Shown: piece by piece, positions 52,501 through 62,481 of the stretch | Layout of the letters: each line of letters starts with the position of its first letter | How positions within the stretch are numbered: position 1 is the first letter of the stretch | NCBI GenBank assembly: GCA_023313575.1 | Contig: JAJTTP010000019.1 | Span: forward strand, 744,001-808,000 | From: Eutypella sp. D-1 | Taxonomy: Eukaryota; Ascomycota; Sordariomycetes; Xylariales; Diatrypaceae | Length of the DNA: 64,000 bases | Direction of reading: 5' to 3' | Translations under genes and position numbers: made by a program | Notes under the pieces: model-generated | What the model saw: the letters and a program-made list of their open reading frames with translations, nothing else | The model's database searches: none | Told to the model about the DNA's origin: nothing

Positions 52501-54123
52501 TTAATTTAACCGAAAAAAGTATTAACCGAGATTATACCGAATAATTTAATACGGGGTTTATTTCCGAAACGGATATTAATTTCTTTTATATAATTTTTAT
52601 CCATTTTTAATTATTAATTAAAGTATTTTTTATTAAAATAAAATATTATCTTTTTCCGGTAATAAATATTTTAACCGTATTTATATCCGGTATAACTTTT
52701 TAAAACACGTTTTTAATATATTTATTTAAAATAAACATAATATCGGGTGTATTATTTTGTATAATCGGTAAAAAAAATCGATTCGATATTAAAAAGCTTA
52801 ATTAAATTAATAAATAGCCGTAAAATATTAATTATTATCCGAATAATTAAAATATTTTACGGTAATTTCTTTTTTATATTTTAAAATAGGTTTATTTTTT
52901 TTATACTTAATAAAGAAAACGGTATAATTATTACGGCGGGATATTTTTTTAACTTTTTATTAAATTTTTACTTTTTTACGTTCCCGTTTTAAATGCTTAA
53001 TAAATTAATATCTTTTTTTTTATATATTTAATATTTACGTTTTTATTATCGGTCGGGTTTTTTTTTCTTTTAATAATATTTTTTACCTTTATTATTTCGG
53101 TAATATTTACGGTTAACGTAAAAAGCGTTATTATTATCGTTATTATTATTATTATTACTTTTATTAATTATATATTAATTAACTCCTTTTATAACTTTAT
53201 AAATATTAATTAAAGCCCGTAATTTATTTATAAAGTTTTTAAAATAAGTAATAAATTTAAAAAAGGTATATTAAAATTAAAGGATTATACGGTAAACTCG
53301 GTATATAACGGTTATTAATTATTATTTTTTTCGAAATTTAAACTTTAATATTTTTTAATATAAAGAAAATTTATTAAATATAATTTAAATTATTTTTAAA
53401 TTATTTTTACCGGCGTTTTTAATTTTAATACTAAAAAAGATTATAAAAATTTAATTATAATAATATTAAATTTTATTTTATTCGGTATTAAAATAATATT
53501 TTATTATAAAATATATATCGGTAAATATTAAATAATAAAGGATATTATAAAAAAAATATAATATTATACGTTTTAATAAAATAATTAAAAATATAACGTA
53601 AAACTGCGTTTATTAAATACCGTTAATATAATATATATTAAAAAAAATCGGAATTTATTTTTTAAAATATTATAAACTTTTCGCGTATAATTATTCTTTT
53701 TATTTTAAACCTTTTAAAATTATTTTATAATAATTAATAAATATAGTTTATTTAAAACTTTTATTAATTATTAATAAATATTAAGGTCCGACTTAATAAT
53801 AAATTAAATCCCGGGGTAAATTTAAATATTATTTAATAAAAGGAATTATAATTTTTTAAAATTTTTACGGGCCCCGGTTTTTTATTTAAAATAATCGGTA
53901 AAAAAAGGAAAAAAAAGGTTATATTAAAAGTTAATATTTTTTATATTATTTAAGTTTTATAACATATAAATTAATTTAAATTCCTTTTTAAAAAGACGGT
54001 CCGGTTATCCTTTTTTATCGTTAAATATAACTATTCCAAAGGTTATTAATATTATTTTATTAATTAAAAGGGGTAATTTAATATGCCCGGGTAAAACGGG
54101 TAAATCGGATAATTATAAAAATA

Positions 54124-54207
54124 TTTAAATTAAAAGTATTTTAAATAAAAGTATTAATACGGGTATTTTAAATTAAAAGTATTTTAAATAAAAGTATTAA
54201 TACGGGT
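54124..54207. repeat. 43-bp tandem duplication inside copia copy 3
   Basis: Two adjacent copies of a unit containing AAAGTATTAATACGGGTATT (43-bp period). Copy 1 has only one such unit at the matching place (near 37090-37110), so the duplication is specific to this copy. Confidence 0.65.
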
Positions 54208-55005
54208 ATTTTAAATTAGTATTTCCGGGAAAAAGTTATATAAGTTATAAAAAAAAAGGTTATATAAATTAAATAAAAAAGGTAATATTATTTATATAAA
54301 AAAAGGTTATTACGTAAACGAAAAAGGTTAAAATTAAACCTATTTAAAAAATAAAAGATTATTAAATATTAAAAAAACGTTAATTACTAAAAGAATATTA
54401 AGCATTATTAAAATATTTAATATTTTATAAAATTTTAAACGTTCCGGGTTAAAATTTAAATTAATAATATACAGTTAATCCGGGGTAAAAATATATTAAG
54501 AAAAATGTTAATTAAAAGCGTATTTTAAAAATTGCCGTAAAAGGTTAAATAATAAAATAAACGGGGTTATTATTTTATATAATTTAATTTATGCCGTTAA
54601 AATTTTTAATTAACTATTTTAAAATAGTTAATATTAAAGTTTACCGGACGGTTTTTTAACCGTCCCGAACCGAATAATAAAATATATAAATAATTTATAA
54701 AATTATAAATAAATTAGTCCGTATTTTATATTATAAATTAATACTTTTTATATTAACGTATAAAGTTTATATTATTTTTTTTAACGTATACGTTTTAAAA
54801 TAAAGTTAAAAAGTTAAACGAAAATATTTATAATAATAATATTAAAAATAAAAAAAAGTTATTATCCGTTATAAAAATAAACGGGGAAAAATAATAATAA
54901 AAATTTATTAATAATATTAATACGAAAAAATCTTTAAATTATTATAATAATAACTTTTTTAACTTTATTAATTTATATTATTAATTATTTAATAATATTA
55001 ATTAA

Positions 55006-55201
55006 TATTAATAAATATATACGTAAAAAAAATTAATAATATAAAAGGTAATAAAATTAATATTATATTTTGGTTTAAAGTTTATTTATTTATTTAAAAA
55101 GGATACGGGCAAAGCCCGTATCCTTATATAAACGGGAGATAAGTACATAGGTACATCTTACTGGTATATGGGTCCATACCAGTGACCATTAACAACCAAC
55201 A
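55006..55201 (-). repeat. Copia copy 3, right LTR
   Basis: Contains the perfect hairpin GGATACGGGC-AAA-GCCCGTATCC (about 55100-55122) and ends CCATTAACAACCAACA at AGAAC. Confidence 0.85.
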
Positions 55202-55740
55202 AGAACGAAGCCGTTATAATTGCGCTACTGGAAACTAAAGGCGTGGATCCGGACTCGAAAGATAACGCTGGTCGAACGCCGCTCTCATAGGCCGCGGGAT
55301 CTCTGTGGTATCCGTGGGAAAATGTGCATACTGGAGTACTATCACGTTTGCTGGCCTGGGACGGTGTCAAGGTAGACGCGAAACATAAGAGTGGCAGGAC
55401 TTCGCTCTCACATGCTGTCGCCGGTGCTTGGCTTGCTGCCACCGGTGGTTGGCAGGCTGTCGCTACTATGCGGTTACTGTTGGCAAACGAACAAGTCGAC
55501 ATCAACTCCAAGGACAACGACGGGCGGACACCGTTGTCGCACGCGGCGCTAGGCGGCAGCGTAGGAGTCGTCGAGTTACTGATCACAGCCGACGGTATAG
55601 ACATCAATTCCACTGATAACGATGGCCAGACGGCGCTAGCTCTGGCTACCAAAGCTAGCGATGATATACCATCACCACCTTGGAGAAAGAAACGTCATAG
55701 GAAAGTGGTGCAGGCGCTCAGCTCCCTGACAATAATTTGA
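55202..55740 (+). pseudogene. NACHT-ankyrin gene, 3' part (ankyrin tail)
   Basis: Starts at the copia target site AGAAC (55202-55206). About five ankyrin repeats follow (ALLETKGVDPDSKDNAGRTP, DGVKVDAKHKSGRTSLSHA, EQVDINSKDNDGRTPLSHAA, DGIDINSTDNDGQTALALAT), then a basic end (PPWRKKRHRKVVQALSS). Joining AEHGN from the minus-strand part (45244) to EAVIIALLE here, with the 5-bp site used once, keeps frame and repeat spacing, so both pieces come from one gene. TAG at 55288-55290, in place of a probable CAG, is a C-to-T change in CpA context, as RIP would make, about 90 bp outside the element. The tail cannot be expressed as part of the protein in the present arrangement. Confidence 0.85.
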
Positions 55741-56964
55741 CCTTAATTACTTCTCTTTATACAGATTATATAGTTCATAGTAGATAGATCAATCCTACCA
55801 TCAAGTTTTCTTCTCATTTTCCACATCTTGAAGAGGTCACTAGTGGTAGCTTATCGGGCCCCCGCCAAAATAAATGGCCCAATTACGGTATTTACCTACC
55901 TAGGCGGCTAGGTACCTAGCTCGGTATGCCTACCTCCGAGAATGTAGAAGCTGAAAGGTACCTACTTACATGTATGTAGGTAGCTTTACCTACCTTATCA
56001 GCACGCCATCGTGCGACCATTACTGTATTCAGGTGATGATGTGACTTGTATACTTTTGAGCAGGTGCGGCACCCTGCCTTTCTTGCTCCATCTCACATTA
56101 CTTAAGTAGGCATATATAGTCTCTAAGATTATTTCAGTATCACCTCGTATATGACAAGCGGTGCATAGCGTTGCATAGGCTATAGTCCTCCCTAAGCCTC
56201 CTTGAAAGTGATCTTACTACATAAGGCATTACCTACATACCTACATCGGTAGATAGTAAGTAGGCAACATGCGCCGGCCGGTATGTCCTGATACACAACA
56301 TGCTGCAAAGCTTGGGGGTGATATAGATGTCTATGTATGCATATGGGACATTGGCCATAGGTATCATGTAGGCCGGCGTCGGTGCTACACCCCGCCCAAC
56401 CTACACAATATCAAGAATACCTAGTGTGTATTTTACATGTAGGTCGGTCTTTAGTAAAATCGCCACGTTCCTACTTGTCTATATATACTTGTGTTCATAC
56501 ACATGCAACGCATGTAGATACAACGCGGCGCAAACAGGGCAGTCTGCAAAGATAGCCACCAGCTTGGTGTCGCCATGCCAGATCATGTACTTGGCACTGA
56601 TACGTCAGTATCCTTGCATTAGGAGACGCTAGAAGGTGTAAATGTACATGAGCTAAGGTGAGAGAATGGTCCCTATTCACCTACCCCCTTACATTTACAT
56701 TAAGTAAGGGGGCGGAAGATGATGTGACTAGGTAATACTCCAACGTTGTAAATGAGGCTCTAATCAAACAGCCACTCCCGCCTTCGCGCTTTCACAGATA
56801 ATAAAATACTATAGAGGCTAGGTTTTATTTTCGTCCACCTTGTTTCCAACATCCCTGGTTAACGGTATTTTCCAACTTAGGGGCTTTCACAGACATATCT
56901 ACCAACGTTTCTTGCCTCACTGGCCGGATCTACACCTACGCATGTCTCAATAGCCAATTTCGAC
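55741..56964. other. Intergenic rich in TAGGTA/TACCTA motifs
   Basis: Repeated short motifs (GGTACCTA, TACCTACC, GTAGGTAG) cluster at 55895-56270. This is common in intergenic DNA of several ascomycete groups. It includes the promoter region of the FAD oxidase. No gene seen. Confidence 0.6.
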
Positions 56965-58649
56965 ATGAGTCATACTAAGGTAGGCCAGGCTATCTCAGCC
57001 CTCAGACAGGCCTTACCGGGTGCTCATTTAGTCACACCCGAGGCGGCTGAAGAATACCAATCCCTGAACAACAGCTATCTCTCGGGATTCGAGAGCGATT
57101 TGTCTCCTTCTTGTATCTTTCTCCCCCGGTCGAAGGAGGAGGTCGCTGTGTTCGTTCGGACGCTTCAACCATTTATTGGTCACGTCCAATTTGCCATTCG
57201 CGCTGCCGGGCGACAGCCTTTGCCCGGATGTGCCAATGTCCAAGACGGCATCACAGTGGATCTTCGATCAGTGAAAGGTATTGATGTTCAAGATGGCCAT
57301 GTTCAGATTGCCGCCGGTGAGTCCTGGGGATCCGTCTATGAGCATCTAGAGCCCCATGGCCTGGGCGTCACCGGGGGCAAATCAACGACATGCGGTATCG
57401 GGGGCCTGGCAACGCAAGGTATGTACGAACTGCTTAACTCAACATATATGAAGACGTAGTACCTAAAGTAACCGATGTCTTTCTGCCTATTATCAGGTGG
57501 TCTCTCGTTTTATTCAACCCGGGAAGGCTTCATATGCGACAACGTTATCAATTTCGAGGTTGTCGTAGCCTCAGGCGAAATCCTGAATGCGAACTGCCAA
57601 AAGAATCCTGACCTTTGGGTGGCGTTGCGGGGCGGTGGAAACAATCTTGGTATGGAATCCATCTCGCTTGATGTTGTTCGATCTAGTAGTATTTTGTCAG
57701 AAGACCACATCAAGGCTTAGTCTGACCAATCGAATATTATAGGTATCGTCACCCGCTTTGATCTTCGGACGTTCAAGCAAGAACCTATGTACGCGGGCAT
57801 GGTGTGGTACTATAAGCCAAGCTTTGCAGACCAGATGACTGCTCTGGTGAAAGAGCTTACATCGCCCACTGCTAGTGTCGAAACACACCTTATGCTCAGT
57901 ATCGCCTACGCCCAAGTTTTCAACAATGGAAATGACGTCGTCTGCCTTAACCAGCTCTATTATACTCAGCCTGTCCAAGACCCTCCTGCTCTGGCTCCTT
58001 TCACTCATGTCCAGCCACAGAGAGCCGAGATGAACACTATGAAAATCCAGACGCTTGTCCAGGCCGCCACGGAGCAATCAAACGCGGGACAGAGTATGAT
58101 CAGGTGCGTCCCACTTATCCATCCTATACCATGACTCCTACTAAGCTAAGAAATGGTCTTGTTAGGTGTCTCTACATGAATCTTACTGTCAAAGCTGACG
58201 TAGAAACACTAATCACGGGCGGTGACATTTGGTGCGAAGAGTTGGATTTGGTGAAGGACGCAGCCGGTCTCATGTGCTCCTATACCTTGCAACCGTACCC
58301 AGTGTCCCAGCTCCAAAGAGGCACTGCAAATGGTGGCAACGTGTTGGGTCTAGAACCCACTAGCGGCCCTGTTGTCAACGTCTTGCTGTTGACATACTGG
58401 ACCGAAAAGAGCGATGACGAGCGACTGACTGGGTTCATGAAGAGGGCCTTGAAGCGTATCGAACAGAATGCTGACGCCAAATGCCAGTTGGTTCCTTACA
58501 TTTACTGGAACTATGCCTTCTCTCACCAAGATGCCCTCCGGTCTTATGGTGAGGAGAATGTGTACAAGCTGCAGGAAGCTAGCAGGAAGTACGATCCGAA
58601 TGGGATGTTCCAGACTGCATGTCCGGGTGGTTTCAAGCTATTCAAGTAG
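56965..58649 (+). CDS. FAD-dependent oxidoreductase, PCMH/BBE-like
   Basis: Flavoenzyme of 483 aa, intact. Exons are 56965-57418, 57497-57649, 57743-58103 and 58166-58649 (introns 78, 93 and 62 nt; exact number of codons). The PCMH FAD-binding fold is clear: PSCIFLPRSKEEVAVFV, IRAAGRQPLPGCANVQDGIT, VQIAAGESWGSVYEHLEPHG, GVTGGKSTTCGIGGLATQGG, VINFEVVVASGEILNANC and LWVALRGGGNNLGIVTRFDL. The end (YIYWNYAFSHQDALRSYGEE, then YDPNGMFQT) is the usual C-terminus. Berberine-bridge and 6-hydroxynicotine oxidases attach FAD through a His in a GGH motif; here the position reads AAGRQPLPG, without His, so FAD is probably not bound at that site. I see no signal peptide, so it is probably cytosolic. Substrate unknown; relatives oxidise alkaloids, sugars or secondary metabolites. 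Confidence 0.9.
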
Positions 58650-58700
58650 ATACATAGTGTAGGAGGTCATGGTCGCCATAGAGCGCTCACAGAGCTGCTT

Positions 58701-59095
58701 GATGAACAGACTGCTCTGATAAGAAGGGATCTGGAAAGCGACGTTGTGTAACGAAGTGTCATACGAGAACGCCGCCGTAGACACAATATATCTTGGCTAC
58801 AGTTGGAGGTATGCAGTGTTATCTATATTCAGTCCGTTGGATGCAATATCAGAAAGGGCATTCCATAACAGCTTTCGGTACGTACAGTACTTACTAGATC
58901 AGATTGCGTATATATAGAAGCGAGGGATCCCTCAGAGAAGCCAGAGAAGGGAAGGCCACAAGGCCCTCGAAAGACCATAGAGAATTATTAGTATTCTATC
59001 ACCAAGCCCTATTCTAGCCCTTGTTACACGAAAGAAAGGTGTTAAGAAAGTAGTGCAAGCGCTCAGCTCCGCGATGATGACACGATATTGATTGA
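58701..59095 (+). pseudogene. Relic of an ankyrin-gene tail split by a solo LTR
   Basis: Before the LTR the frame reads DEQTALIRRDLESDVV-stop; after it, RKKGVKKVVQALSSAMMTRY-stop. These resemble DGQTALALATKASDD and RKKRHRKVVQALSSLTII at the end of the NACHT-ankyrin gene 3.3 kb upstream, also at nucleotide level (AGTGCAAGCGCTCAGCTCC against GGTGCAGGCGCTCAGCTCC). One TAA interrupts the join; with one copy of the target site the frame is otherwise continuous. It looks like a decayed paralogue or duplicated tail. Confidence 0.6.
58757..59028 (+). repeat. Solo LTR, TGTCATACG family, copy A
   Basis: 272 bp, TGTCATACGAGAACG...CCCTTGTTACA. Flanks CGAAG (58752-58756) and CGAAA (59029-59033) match at four of five bases. 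It shares most of its length with copy B at 60351. The strand is only the one on which it reads TG..CA. Confidence 0.8.
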
Positions 59096-60098
59096 AAGGA
59101 GTATCCTGTGCGACAGTGAAATGTAGATGAGCCACATTGGCTTTAATGATACTCGCATTATTTCGACTATCTTCAGTTTCATACAGCTCGCCAGTTGACT
59201 TTGCCTAATAATGCTTACTTGGGCAATATCGGGCTTTGTGCTGACGAATTTCAAAAGGAGCAATGTTGCGAGTATTTCTTCAGAGAGGATGGCGACGTGG
59301 AGGGGTCATCAATCTTATTTTGGCCTTGTCTTGCGGTATAACACTTTCTGTTTGCCTATCCTTAAGCCTTTCTCGGCCTGGCTCATCCCTTAATGCGGCG
59401 ACTATACTGTTCCAGGGAGACTGTAACGAATCGTCAAAGCTAAACCTAGGACTCCACCTTATTCTTAACATATGTTGAAGCGGGGTCCTCGCATCGTCGA
59501 ACTTCTTCATGCAAATATTAGCTCACCGTCTCGCCAAGAGATAGATCTATCTCATGTTTGGCTCAGGTCTCTGGATATCGGAATACCGTCTCTTCGTAAT
59601 TTGCACCGTGTATCTCGTTTTTAAGTTTGTTGGCTGGTTCATGTTCTTCGTCAGTTCTATCCCGATACACTTATTGTTTAACAGCGCTATCTTCGAAACG
59701 ACATTTCTTGCCTCAGACTGGCATCTGACGATCGCAACTGCGGCTTTCACTCAAGGCGCGACCTTCTTTCCCCCGGGAGCAAGCCTTGCATTTGCGGGGG
59801 CACCTAGCCCAGACTACACTTATTACAATGCCACCTTAGGAATCGACGAACATATCACCGGTTATGGACAGGGGGTTGATCTGAAAGATTACTGGAATAG
59901 TTCATCAGAACCACACCGACAGCTATTCTCAACCTCGCGAGAAGCTCAATCATGGGTAACTCTAACCAGTGAGGAATGCCAAAAAGAGTATAGGTCCTGC
60001 AGTCCGAGAAAGAAATACGGCAGTGTGGTCGTCATTGTCGACAGTGGCACCACTGATCAGAGAGGCTGGAGAAGATCCCAGGTCTTCCACTTCGATCC

Positions 60099-60315
60099 TG
60101 TCACGTGACAAAAGGGCAGGTGGGCGCTAGCAGCGCCCTCCCCCCTATCTACGGGCTACAATAGACTAGAATTCTCTATAAATAGGGGGCTTCACCCCCC
60201 GAGGACCTAGTAGAGGGCCAGAGTTCAATAACTATTCGACCTCTACCTATACTGCAGCGACCTCACAGTGACCCCCAGGCTACTATCTTGCACTCTGCGC
60301 CAGAAACCTCTAACA
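60099..60315 (+). repeat. Solo LTR, TGTCACGTG family
   Basis: 217 bp from TGTCACGTGACA to CTCTAACA, with perfect target duplication GATCC (60094-60098 and 60316-60320). It contains TATAAATAGGGGGCTTCACC, a TATA box running into a GC-rich hairpin, and the hairpin GGGCGCT-AG-CAGCGCCC. Strand as for copy A. Confidence 0.85.
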
Positions 60316-60350
60316 GATCCTGCAAGTAACCTTTCATCACTGTGGGATAG

Positions 60351-60632
60351 TGTCATACGGGGACGGCCCCGTAAACACAAGATATCTTGGCTACAGTTAG
60401 AGGTATGCAGTTAGTATGCAACGTTATCCGTATTCAGGATTATTGGATGCAATAACAGAATGGCATATCTATAATAGCCGGTACGTACAGTACGTACCGG
60501 ATACAGAATGTCTATATGAGATCCGAGGGATCCCTTCTGGGAGTCAGAGTCAGAAGGAAGACATAAGCCCTCGAAGACCATAGAGAAATATTAGTATTCT
60601 TCTCATCAAGCCCTGATTCAGCCCTTGTTACA
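60351..60632 (+). repeat. Solo LTR, TGTCATACG family, copy B
   Basis: 282 bp, TGTCATACGGGGACGG...CCCTTGTTACA, with perfect target duplication GATAG (60346-60350 and 60633-60637). It lies 35 bp after the previous solo LTR in the same exon. Confidence 0.9.
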
Positions 60633-62481
60633 GATAGCCACATCCCTCCTGATGCTACCAATTCGCTGTGGTACTCAACGCAATGCAAAACAACACGAAC
60701 GCAAAACAGCGCAAGGTCACAAAACATGTGCACAAATACGTGCGCCAATGCGTTAGAGGGGATGGGCAGTTATTTTTCCAACGTCACGTTTCCAGAGGCG
60801 AACGTTCCAACCCCGAAACAACCTTGGCTATTGCGAAGCAACCCCTTCCAGAATGGTTACGAATTCAATGGACGAGCCTTTGGATATAACCACGAGTTCG
60901 ATACACTTAGAATTCGCCACTGCCTAGCCGAGCCGATTCAACAGCGGTGCAAAGTCGGCTTGTCTAATTCACTGCTGTTGGTCGTCGTAATCTGTCTCTT
61001 TGTTAAAGTAGTGGCTGGTATTTTGGTTGTCTGTTGGCTCCCAACTACATCTCTAGTCAGCCCAGGCGACGCGATACAGTCATTCGTCATGAATCCAGAT
61101 CCGGTGACCAAGAATATCTGCAGCCTTGATATTCGCGATGCTTGGGAGCTTGAGGTTAGTCATAACTATCCTTATAATATTTGAAATACGTCGATGGCTT
61201 CCAGCAGACAGTCGCGAATAAGGGTTTGAACGTGGTGGTAATCATGGCTTCTCCATTCCATCTGGGCAATGCATATATACGATTGTTAACTATAGGCATA
61301 CGATTCAGTTCGGGTGGCGTAGAGATTGGTCACCCCATAACGACTCTGGCCTGTCGCCAATCGTACGTTCGCGCCGATGGAGTAGAAGGCCACGTCGAAT
61401 GATGTCTACTATCCCGGTGTCTAAATGGGTCCTTACATACACGCTGTTCTTCGTCGCGATGGTTCTCCTCTCTGCCGGACTTGGAAGCGCGGTGGCGACA
61501 AGTGATGGTGATTTGTAAGTAATAACACCTCAAAGAAGAATTTCGCAATCCAAAGCCCTATCACGGCAAGAAACTTCTAACAGCCCTTTAGCGGCGATAA
61601 CATTTTTGGCCAAGATAACCTGATCACCGGGATGGGTGGCAGGCACCTTGGTTACATTGGAGCACTACTATTCGCTAACGTCCCACAACTGTTGTTGACA
61701 CTATGTTACTTCTCCTATAATGCTATATTCACCTGTCTATCTGCCGAACAGGAATGGAACTCGTTTAGTCGCTCCTCGAAACCACTCCGTGTTTCTTATC
61801 CCAACGGCGAACAGGTGTCAAGCTATCGGCTACAGCTACCGTACAAGTATAGCGTACCACTTATTAGCCTCAGCACATTTCTGCACTGGCTCCTCTCCAA
61901 CGGAATATACTTATTTGTCGTTGATGGCGGTGAGTACATCCATAATAGTCAACGTTTACCTAGGCTCCACTCTGATACATCAGATTCTAGACTACCTGGA
62001 TACAGAAGGTCTTACTGGGATCGCAGATCGCTTTGGCGTCTCCGAGGGATCCCTAATATCGTTGGATTATTCTCCTTCGGCGCTGTTGATGCTCTTCATT
62101 TCCTGTGCTGTTGCCCTCTGCCTCCCAGTCCTCTTTGGGCTTCGCAAACTCAAAGGCGACATGGTCGCTGGCGGGACGAATTCCCTGGTGATGTCTGCGG
62201 CCTGCCATGTACTTCCCCGAGCACGCATGGCTGCCCAACGGAACTGGAATGGTGAAGGGGAGATAGGGAACATGCTATTTGAGACGGAAAGCGAAGCGAC
62301 AACATCAACGGACTCACTTCGAAAGCTAACGGAGGGCAAGTTACGGTGGGGGGCTGTGTCGGTATCCCGAGAACTAGTGGAACGAACGCCGATCGCAAGG
62401 GAGCAACAGGTGCCGCATTTGAGATTCGGGGATGATAAAGACGAGATTCATGCGCCGGAGGACGGTCATTATTACATGTAA

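Larger units (their letters stand above)
49392..55201 (-). mobile_element. Ty1/copia retrotransposon copy 3 (probably chimeric)
   Basis: 5.81 kb, LTRs 49392-49597 and 55006-55201, coding sense minus, so inverted relative to copy 2. The interior aligns by eye with copy 1 (for example AGCCCGGGGAAG near 49978 and 26365) and is RIP-mutated. The Gag Asn run appears as (TTA)n at about 53129-53160. The left flank ACTAT and right flank AGAAC do not match each other. A 43-bp tandem duplication lies at about 54124-54207. Confidence 0.8.
59263..62481 (+). pseudogene. DUF6536-type multi-pass membrane protein, broken
   Basis: Recognised from memory as the fungal DUF6536 family (function unknown). It starts MLRVFLQRGWRRGGVINL, then ATILFQGDCN and LHLILNI. 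The following SGVLASSNFFMQ is reached only through an in-frame TGA near 59476. A one-base loss near 59519 shifts to SSPSRQEIDLSH and SLDIGIPSLRNL; a one-base gain near 59620 shifts again to FVSSIPIHLLFNSAIF. The exon then carries two solo LTRs (60099-60315 and 60351-60632). Without them and one target copy each, FDPASNLSSLWDSHIPPDAT reads in frame. Then come HCLAEPIQQRCKVGLSNSLL (membrane segment), LVSPGDAIQSF, an intron near 61156 I could not close, RRWSRRPRRMMS, intron 61515-61591, and FANVPQLLLTLCYFSYNA, EWNSFSRSSKPLRVSYP, LPVLFGLRKLKGDMVAGGTN. The lesions make a full-length product impossible. Confidence 0.75.

Noticed and set aside
25984..55005. AT-rich blocks as mitochondrial insertions or a centromere
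   Set aside because: LTRs, target duplications, and readable copia and gypsy polymerase/integrase remnants with CpA-specific loss explain them as RIP-mutated retrotransposons.
59554..60108. Intact 184-aa gene
   Set aside because: It is the middle of the DUF6536-type pseudogene read in one frame; its stop lies within the inserted LTR.
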